Positions 55,825-64,000 of a DNA stretch of 64,000 nt are shown one piece after another. Positions within the stretch are counted from its first letter, which is position 1, and every line of letters begins with the position of its first letter. Under the pieces are notes generated by a model that saw nothing but the letters and a program-made list of their open reading frames with translations, did no database searches and was not told the origin of the DNA. Origin of the DNA: Polydactylus sextarius (taxonomy: Eukaryota > Chordata > Actinopteri > Polynemidae); assembly GCA_016801845.1 (NCBI GenBank), contig CM028919.1:16011159-16075158 (forward strand), in the 5' to 3' direction. The position numbers were made by a program, and so were the translations under genes.

Positions 55825-57302
55825 TGGTCCTGGAACAGCTTCGTTTGGAGGTTGTGACCCGTCACCCTTCATCTAGAAGAGGATCCAGACTGACAGACCT
55901 GACACTGACGTGGACGAGGAAAAGACGGGAAAGAAGCTAAGAGGCAGAACATCAGTCCAGAACATTATGGTTCATTTCAACCTCTGTTCATGACGTGTTT
56001 GTCTTGGAAATCAGTGTTGTTGTTGTGGTTTTCTGATTCATTCATTTTAATCGTTTGAGTTTCACTGCAGCGTTCAACGACCAGGTATACGAGGCTGCGT
56101 CTTTGAGCGTTGATCACATAGAAACGTTTTGGGAAAATCCCACTCTCGGAGGTTGGATTCAAAAGTTTGTGGTTTCGGTTTAAACATCAAAAAAGTTTTC
56201 TGGATTCATCTACTTGTGCGTTAACACCGTCTCCATGTGAACGGCTCCTTAACATTTCTCTCAAAACACAGCGAGGACCACGGTTCCTGTCACTAGAAGT
56301 TATGACCAGCTAATGCGTCACTGAATTAAGTACTTGCAGGTGAAGTATCACGTCCAGAGAGAGAGGGAAGGGTCCATCACCACACAAATGAGCAAATAAT
56401 TTCCTCAAAGTGTTTCCTTTAAAAGGCAGAGAGCCAGCGTACAGAGTTTTGTAGTGAGTTTTAGTCACCATGGCACAAGCATGCAAAAAAAAAATCAGAC
56501 AATTATCCACAGTTTCAGTCTGGAGTCTCAGTCCAGCCTCGAAGGCCAAACTGGGCTCCAGATCCTGAACGTAGAAACCAAACGCCAAGTCGGATTTATG
56601 AGGCAGCCTTTGTCCAAGTGGAGCCCGGTGATGCAGTGAACCGTGTGACCATCCACTGTAAACTTTAAAAAAAAGGCCAAGACTTTGAGGAGAAAGCAGG
56701 TTTGTAGTTGCTCAGTGGGAAACACTTTTCTGATTATGTGCCAAGTCCACAATGAGGTGAGACAAGACCCAGTGAGTTCCTAAAAACTGTCAACCCAGTC
56801 AACCCAGATCTAGAAACTGCAAATCCCACGTTTGTGATAATGTTTTGCCAATTATTTTCTAAAAATCTCTCCACACACCCTCCCGTTACCTTAACAAGCC
56901 CAGTGGTAATGAAAGAAAGCTGACTGAGTTGGCTTCATCGGGTTTAATTAGGTTTTAATGAGCAGAAACCTTTACGCATTCAGGTTTGAAGGAACCAGAC
57001 AGGAAGTCATGAACAACTGAGACACTGTCAACAGATGCTAAATCACAGCGACATGGTCAAGAGATATTTGACACATTTCAGTGAAAAATGGTGCGATGAC
57101 GATGACGATGGAGGTTCTTGATTTAAGGACGTTGTGTTTGTTCAAATATGTCAAAATGTTTAAACTCGTTGGACATGTTTGTGCTACCTAATCCATAACA
57201 GGAAAAGCTGTAAGTGTAAAACACATTAATCTTTGACATATTCCAACCGGCCAAGTTTAAACTGAATATCAGTGAACATTTTATACATTTTAGACACCGT
57301 GT
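55825..57302. other. Intergenic DNA
   Basis: Opposite-strand frames overlap at 56310-56752 without domains. No repeat family was recognised. Confidence 0.45.
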
Positions 57303-57470
57303 GGTTGAAGTAATATCCAGTTTGACTGTCTAATAGTTAACAATGAAAGTAAATGGGGCAGTCAGCCAAACGTATCTAAATTGTCATTTTTTAATCACTA
57401 ATAAAGCTCAAAATATCACTTCACTTCAGCAGTAGCATGAATAGGGTCCCTACACATAAACTGAAGTACT
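57303..57470 (-). mobile_element. Family B MITE, left arm of a paired element
   Basis: Starts TGGTTGAAGTAATATCCAG, with CGTCTTTTGTTTTCACAACC reduced by a deletion, and ends ACATAAACTGAAGTACT. It abuts 57472-57716 in the opposite orientation. Confidence 0.85.
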
Positions 57471-57471
57471 T

Positions 57472-57716
57472 AACTCTTCACAGACACATCAGCCTGTTGT
57501 TCAGGAAAATGTTGAATCTGCTGATGTGGAACAACCTTCATCACCAGTTGTTATGAAACCAGACGTTGGGTAAGTCTTGTAAAACAGTGTTTTTAATAAA
57601 CTCTGGGTTCACTTACTAAGTTATCAGTACTTCAGTTTTTGTTTGTGAAAACAAAAGACGGTCAAACTGGATATTACTTCAACCAACGTAACATATCTGT
57701 AGAGGGGAGTTTGACC
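57472..57716 (+). mobile_element. Family B MITE, internal segment and right arm
   Basis: Starts AACTCTTCACAGACACATCAG and ends GAGGGGAGTTTGAC. The middle is deleted between CTTCAGTTTTTG and GTGAAAACAAAAG. Confidence 0.85.
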
Positions 57717-58928
57717 TGTGACTCTTCAACCACCAGATGAAGATAAGTTCAACTTATGATTTATTTTATCTCCTTTATGTTCTATTTCTAGTTGCTAACG
57801 TTGTCTGTTGTTGAACAGGTTGTGTGCAGTGGAGTTTTTTTTGTCTAAAAACAATACTGAGAGTTTCTGACCAGGAAAACCAAATCAATACGCTAAAAGA
57901 TGCTAAGAGCAAATTATTGTTTATGACTGGAAAAAACAATTACAATCAAAAATAACAAAACAAAAATACATGTTCAGGAGGTAATTTTCAACAGGAAACA
58001 CTTAAAATCTGACCATGAAAGCATGTGCGTCTTAATCAGACTCAACTGATCCCTCTGAGCTTTAATTCATAATAATATCCCACCTTCAGCGCCGGTGCTG
58101 GTTTATATAAAGCAAATGTCTGATTGTGGAAAATTGAAGTCATGCTTTTTTTTTTTTTCTTTTTTGAAAATACCACTTAATTTGATGCAGCGTGCTCTTC
58201 TGCTGCTTCACCATCACTTAATGACTTCCAGAGAAGCGACTTTTGACGTTAAATATAAAAAAGAATGTTTCTAAAAATAAGATAAGAAACAAGAGTTTAG
58301 AGTCGTGGCTGAAATATTTCCTGCCGGGTGAAAACTGCAGGAAGTGTCTCGTGACAGATGAAGATCTGTCATCGTGTCACTCAAACATCATTTGATGTGT
58401 GTCTGTTGACAAAAAGCATAAAGTCGCATTATCACGAACAAAACATTAGAACGATTGAGAGCGAACAGGACGTGAAGATGATGCTACAGTCCAGAAAACA
58501 GACTTGCATAGTTAAGAGTAAAATATGATGTTTCCCTCTTGGTCACAAAACAAATTATGTGAAGCAGGTTAGAGTGAAATGAACAGACAAAGTATGAGCA
58601 ACAAATCTTAACGCACAGAACGAGACTCTGGGGAAAAGTCCAGCTAAAAACTGCAGTGGCAAAACCAGATGTTGATGATATACGAGTACTCCTGGGTAAA
58701 ATATTTAATCTGATGTATCCAAGCAGCAGGCCACTTGTTTTATTGGAGCACACGTCCCACTTTTAATTCATAGATTTACAATATGTATATATAATATGTC
58801 CTGTGTCTAACTGATTCACATTTTTACTTGAATTTTTAAAGTTGTGATGAATTTTCTTGTCAATAAAGTCTGTGTTCTTAAAGTTCTTAGTCAAGTTTTA
58901 AATATGGCTCCTTGTTTTCAAACAAATG
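57717..58928. other. Intergenic DNA
   Basis: A T-run near 58146-58160; otherwise nothing recognised. The minus-strand frame 58484-58753 lacks domains. Confidence 0.45.
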
Positions 58929-59264
58929 TTAAAGTGACGTCCAGAGCAACATGAACCAGAGTCTATTTCACCATGAATACGAGTCAAACTCCCCTCAACA
59001 GATATGTTACGTTGGTTGAAGTAATATCCAGTTTGACCGTCTTTTGTTTTCACAACCAAATAGTTAACAATGAAAGTAAATGGGGCAGTCAGCCAAACAT
59101 ATCTAAATTGTCATTTTTTAACCACTAATAAAGCTCAAAATATCACTTCACTTCAGCAGTAGCATGAATAGGGTCCCTACACATAAACTGAAGAACTGAT
59201 AACTTAGTAAGTGAACCCAGAGTTTATTAAAACACTGTTTTACAAGACTTACCCAACGTCTGGT
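58929..59264 (-). mobile_element. Family B MITE, left arm plus internal segment
   Basis: Begins AAAGTGACGTCCAGAGCAAC, contains the canonical TCAAACTCCCCTCAACAG and ends CCCAACGTCTGGT. It is the best-preserved left half in the window. Confidence 0.88.
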
Positions 59265-60187
59265 ATTAATAAATAAATAAAAGTAAAATAAATACATAAA
59301 CGCAAATAAATGTAGCAAATAATAAATAAACTAGCTAGTGAGCTAATGCTGATTTTTTTTTTTACATGTTTTAGTTTCCAGTAAGGTTTTTTTATGCTAT
59401 CATACTGTGAAAAGTGAATTAAACACATGCTTGATGTACAAAATGTTAAATATTGCTAAGCTAGTCATGCTAGCTAGTTTTCTAACCACACATATAAAGT
59501 TCACAGTTCAGATTTATTTACCACTTCAAAGTGTTTATTTTGGATCATTCATTTTAGACAAATAATGAATAAATCAATAAATATTAAATGGAAAAAGATA
59601 TTAAAGTAACAAAGTAAATAAATGTTCAGATGAATGAATAAAGAGATGTTCTTTACATCAGTCAAGTGACTTTTTTTTCTTGTGTCTTTAGAAGGAAACG
59701 ATCATGTTGTGTCCTCAGAGACGCGCAGTCGCTTCATTTCCTGTTATTGAGGAACTCACTGTTGCCATAGCAGCACAAACAATCCACCCCAAACAATTAC
59801 CAGTTGCCAAGGAAATCGCTGTTCACAGTGTTTATTTGTTTGACCTTTCATTTCTATTAAATACTTGAGTTGGTGCCAACTCCCGGCTGCAAACGAGCCT
59901 TAATGACAACGATTTACTGTAACACAACAGTTTCTAAATGACTGATTTTTTTTCTTGATGATGTCCTGTTCAAACATTCCTCCCCTGAAGTTTCCCATGA
60001 CAGTTCAACTCCCTTGACCAGCACTCATCACATTTAACAATGATTGTACAAGTCTATCATCGAACTGAATGAATTCACGAATATAAACTGATAAAATAAC
60101 CAAATGATCTGTCAGATCTGAACTATTCATAGCAGCAGCTGCTGCTAATAAACTTACAGAAGTATTTCAAAATTAGTTACCAAAGAT
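59265..60187. other. Intergenic DNA, A/T-rich
   Basis: AATAAATAAA-type runs near 59267-59330 and 59560-59640; no gene recognised. Confidence 0.5.
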
Positions 60188-60820
60188 CTGAGACCTGTAG
60201 TGTTCACACTACAAGACTTGTCAGTGATTGACTCCCGATCACACCGTGACGTCACCAAACTCTACGTCTGGTCACGTGACCTAGACAGGATGTAGCCGCT
60301 GCTTCTCACCGTGATTTACAGCCGTTTATTGTTGACGAGCACCGGTGAAGACGCTGCCTCCGACACAGACTAAACCGCTAAACCGGCGTGTAAACATCAC
60401 CATGGCAACACGCTGGTTTTCACGGTGGAGCTGAAATCAGCAGCAGACCTCCCCGGTACCGGGTAACATCTGGATCAGACGCGGGGAGTTTGTAGAAAGT
60501 GAAAATGAAAGAAAAAGCGTTAAAACGTCAGACTTTTAAACGTGGTTGTGAGTGAATCAGTGAGACAGCAGCAGCATTTATCTCACATCCCTCCTCTGAT
60601 TGGCTGTCGCTCTTTGTCAGTCTCTTCAGACTCCTCCAGTTTTCTAACATGACAGATCCAGTCCCGGTCTCAGACCAGGTCCCGACGGCCTCTGATGGAG
60701 TCGTTAGGGCTGTTCACACATTATGATCATTAACTGATGATTCACCAACCATCAGAGGACCAAGTCCACCAGACTCCACCACTGGAGACCACTGGTGGAG
60801 TCCACTGGTGTGAACTGGAC
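60188..60820 (+). mobile_element. Family C MITE, copy 3 (5'-truncated)
   Basis: Starts at TCTGAGACCTGTAGTG, about 85 bases inside copy 1, and ends GTCCACTGGTGTGAACT. The CRE is intact at 60247-60254. Confidence 0.9.
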
Positions 60821-62147
60821 AAGGTCAAAATAAGAAGGACGACTTTTTCCCACACATCTTTGCTTCCGACTTTCAAACGGTCATCTGGTTTTGGTGGGAA
60901 GAACAGGAAACTCAGTTGTTGCTTTCACTTGTCAGCACTACAGGACTTAACTGTGGTTCCTTCCTCAATATAAAGACGAGGACATGAAAACATCTTCCTA
61001 AGAAGAGTAAAACGTTACGTTTAGTGTTGCTGATCAGACTGATTTAATTCTGAATGTGAAAACTGTTAAAGGTGGCGTCTGTTGCACTGAACTGATCATT
61101 AGGAGATTGTGTCAGAGATTATGACACTAAAATTCATTCACTGTTACGACACTAAGTCTTAACTCATCTCGTCTGTCTTGCACAACTCATGAGCTACAAT
61201 CACACAAACACAGACATAAATCAGCAGATGGCAAAACTCTGTTCTTTTGCAGAATCATGTCCGGTCAGATTTCACCTTCACCACCTCTCACTTTATCAAG
61301 TTTTTCTCCTCTTGATTACAAGAGCGTCATTACAAAAACAACAGTCGCCCCCTCCCCCTCTAACACAACTGGGCCAATCAAGACTTTTACCTCTGATGTG
61401 GGGGATTAAAAACAAAAACAACAACTTAAAAAATCAGTCAAGAGGCGATTAATCACTGCCAACAGCCACAAGAAAGAGCAGACGCATGATGTTTCCCCGT
61501 TTGACTCAGATCACAGGAAACTTCTGCAGAAGATGAGGTAATGGACGAGCATCAAAGACAAACAGAGATAAAGTGACCCTGGAAAAACCTCAGTGTCTGA
61601 CAGAGAAAAAGCGTGTGAACGTGTGAGAAGTTAAGTTCAAGTATTTTTATATTTTCTTAGATTAAATAAAAGTAACAAAGTAGTTTGGCTGAAACAGAAG
61701 AAGATATAAGAAGTAAAAGTGGACAAAAGACAACATTAACAATCATCAAGGTCAATTTGGTCGCTGATCTATTTGTAGTTTTCTATGTAGATTTAAAACC
61801 TCATTGTTTGTAAAGAATAGCCACTAAACAAACCTTGAGGTTTGACTGTTTGATCAACAGATGGGAAGTGAAATATTATTCAGTAACCTATGAGATGATG
61901 TCATGTTATTGTACGTAGACTCGACTGTAACAATAAAAACATGCAACAAAACGTTTATGATTAATGGAAATTGAAACACTCAGATAAAGTAGAGATATTC
62001 AACACTTCTGTCACATACTGAGGAACATTTAGTGTCATTTAGAAACTTTTATCTCCTGTTTGGTCTCCACCACCTCCTGAGGGAAATAACATCTGAAAAT
62101 GTGACAAACTCAAAAGATTAAAGCTGCTAAAAGCTTCAATATCTACT
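60821..62147. other. Intergenic DNA
   Basis: Frames at 60737-60973 and 61189-61452 have no domain. No repeats recognised. Confidence 0.45.
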
Positions 62148-62595
62148 CTACTCTACTGGACTCTACTGGACTCTACTGGACTCTACTCAGTCTGGTAGCA
62201 GACACCTTGTTTTCCATCACAGTTTGGTTCCTCCTCCACGTGAATGTGGTGAGTGGAGTCAAACTGCTGCGACGTCACGACACTAAAACATCAGTAAACA
62301 TTAATGGACATGGAGGAGATGCTGTACTTGTTGCTGGGTTAGCTTACGACCAGGTAGCTACGACGATGGCTATCACTCTTGTCCTGTTTAAAAATGGAGC
62401 TTGATTATTTTGTTGACGCTCTCTCAACTCAACTGGCGTCTGGTGGCAGCTTGTGAAGACACTCCCTCTGACCAATCAGTGGCCGGCGTCTGTTCACGTC
62501 ATGTTTTAGTATCGACTCAGCTCCATTGGTTCCTCCACAGAGTAGGAACTAAAACTAAAACAGTAGCTGGTATCATATATAATCCCTGATGGAAA
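62148..62595 (-). mobile_element. Family A MITE, copy 3 (inverted)
   Basis: The long form, inverse of 46535-47015, with CTCTACTGGA tandem units at its left end and CTACTGTTTTAGTTTTAG near its right end. The 65-codon frame at 62207-62404 mirrors the one in the 46.7-kb copy. Confidence 0.87.
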
Positions 62596-64000
62596 AGTGC
62601 AGAGTTTGTCATGTTAAACAGCATGTTTTGGGGTTTTTCTTTAGGATTCACAATCAGGGTCAATTTTAGCCACTTTAAGCAAATTACTACTTTACATACT
62701 TTGTAACTTGTTTTCAAACTTTGTAAAGCATCTCCTGCTGGTTAAACGACTGAATACGTAGCTCTGAGAACCTCTGAAGCACGTGACCTGACGCTGTATT
62801 TTAACTGGTGTGTGTACATGTCAGTAATTTTACATGTTGACTCACTTCCTGGTGTCTTGTTCTTCTTTCATCATCATGACAGATCCTGGAGTTTTTGTTT
62901 TTTTTACTTCACTTCCTGATTTCCCTAAAAGAAAAAAAAAAGAAAAATACATTATATTTACCAGTGTTGTGCTTTGCTTGGATCCTAATCCATCACTTTG
63001 TGTAATTACAGCGCCGCTGCTATAAATTCAAACAAAACCCATAAAATATTGGTACAATTAAACGCACAGAGCGAGGGAGTTATTTTCAGATCCACAGCAG
63101 GAAATTTGGTCTCATTTTGTGGCTCCTACAAGTTCTGATTTTATTCCATTAATCTTCCAAAAAGCAAAATTAAAGAGCACCTTTTAATTTCCTGATTAAT
63201 GAGCATGTAATTTAAACATGTAATTATTTTTTTTGGATGTTGATGATTTCATGCAACAAAATTTAGCTTCTCCCACAAGTGAAACATTATTCATTAAAAG
63301 AAGTCGCTGCACAGTAGCTGCTCGTTGTGTTTGATGGATTTGAGCCAAAATGTCCGACATGTTTGGATTAAATAAATTCACTTGTTCAGAGGTCGGAGTC
63401 TCTGTACGTTTGAGATGAGTGTGACTTTTCTCTCAGTCTAAAAACCGGACTCCAACGATCCGACTCGTGTTTTTTTTAGTTGTAAAGTTAATAACGTTTC
63501 AAACTCACCTGCTTAACAACATCTAAATGTGCAGCTCCAGACTTGTACTCTGTGAATGCAAACCAAATGCAAAAACCCTCTCTGCAGACCTCGCATGCAA
63601 ACGTTTAGGTGTCACTGCAGATGACACTTCACCGTCTTTCACATCACACGTAGTGATGCGAGATGTGAAAATACTGACGATAATAGCTGCTTTTATTTAA
63701 ACCAGTTAACTAACTTTATTAACTGGCTCAGTTTGAGTTTGAATTGCTCTCTGTTGTTGGCCTAAAATGAGTCAAACGTAACTTTATAAAATCAGCCTGT
63801 AAAAGTGTTTAATTGTAGAAAGTAAAATCCTTTTCTAGGTCCAGTGGTTTTGGCGAACTTTCTTCATGTGGCAACAGTTTGTGTTCCCTGTACTTGATTT
63901 GTTAGTCTCGTCTAATTTAAGGGAAGAAGGTTTGATCACTGAGAGGTGTAATTACTAGGTAGCATCACATCAACCTCAGGCGCTGGACTCGTGCCCGGTC
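62596..64000. other. Right-edge intergenic DNA with a candidate conserved element
   Basis: The block about 63000-63360 is repeat-free and rich in homeodomain-type text (GATTAATGAGCATGTAATTT and ACATGTAATTATT), resembling vertebrate conserved non-coding elements. The remainder shows nothing recognisable. Confidence 0.35.

Noticed and set aside
56310..56588. 92-codon minus-strand frame with a protein-like start
   Set aside because: An overlapping plus-strand frame of similar length and no recognisable motif make chance the better explanation.

Overview
The window looks like nuclear DNA from a ray-finned fish, most likely a spiny-rayed (percomorph) teleost. Genes are split into short exons with consensus splice sites. 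Gene deserts are full of microsatellites and short inverted-repeat transposons. One gene encodes a protein built only from apple domains, like the kalliklectin described from flathead skin mucus. No bacterial-style operons, CRISPR arrays or convincing RNA genes were seen. Almost all open frames longer than 60 codons are chance frames; the real coding sequence is in exons of 28-163 bases.

Layout. (1) 1-6276, minus strand: the first coding exon of a metastasis-associated (MTA) gene, probably mta1, at 6249-6276, then the start of its long first intron running off the left edge. (2) About 6.5-19.3 kb: intergenic DNA between divergent mta1 and crip2, with a LINE-tail/GATA microsatellite block enclosed by an inverted repeat, two copies of a MITE called family B here, and candidate conserved elements. 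(3) 19551-34755, plus strand: complete crip2 in eight coding exons (203 aa, two LIM domains), with a perfect CRE and a GC box upstream. Its 9-kb first intron holds tandem repeats, a family C element and enhancer-like stretches. (4) 38145-41412, plus strand: a secreted four-apple-domain gene of the plasma kallikrein/factor XI lineage without a protease domain, interrupted by an antisense LINE relic. (5) 41.5-64 kb: no gene I can support, but a repeat-rich interval with a 149-bp CA tract, a CTCF-type motif, families A-D, a 180-bp foldback MITE and a relic of crip2 exon 5 enclosed by 245-bp inverted arms.

The genes do not form one pathway. MTA proteins are NuRD chromatin subunits and CRIP2 is a small LIM adaptor; from memory MTA1 and CRIP2 are also neighbours in human, which supports the paralogue assignments. 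The apple-domain gene is probably an unrelated mucosal or plasma lectin. The most unusual observations are the transduplicated crip2 exon inside an inverted-repeat element, the cysteine and splice-site irregularities of the apple-domain gene, and a MITE (family C) that carries CRE, E-box, X-box and CCAAT motifs in repeated copies.
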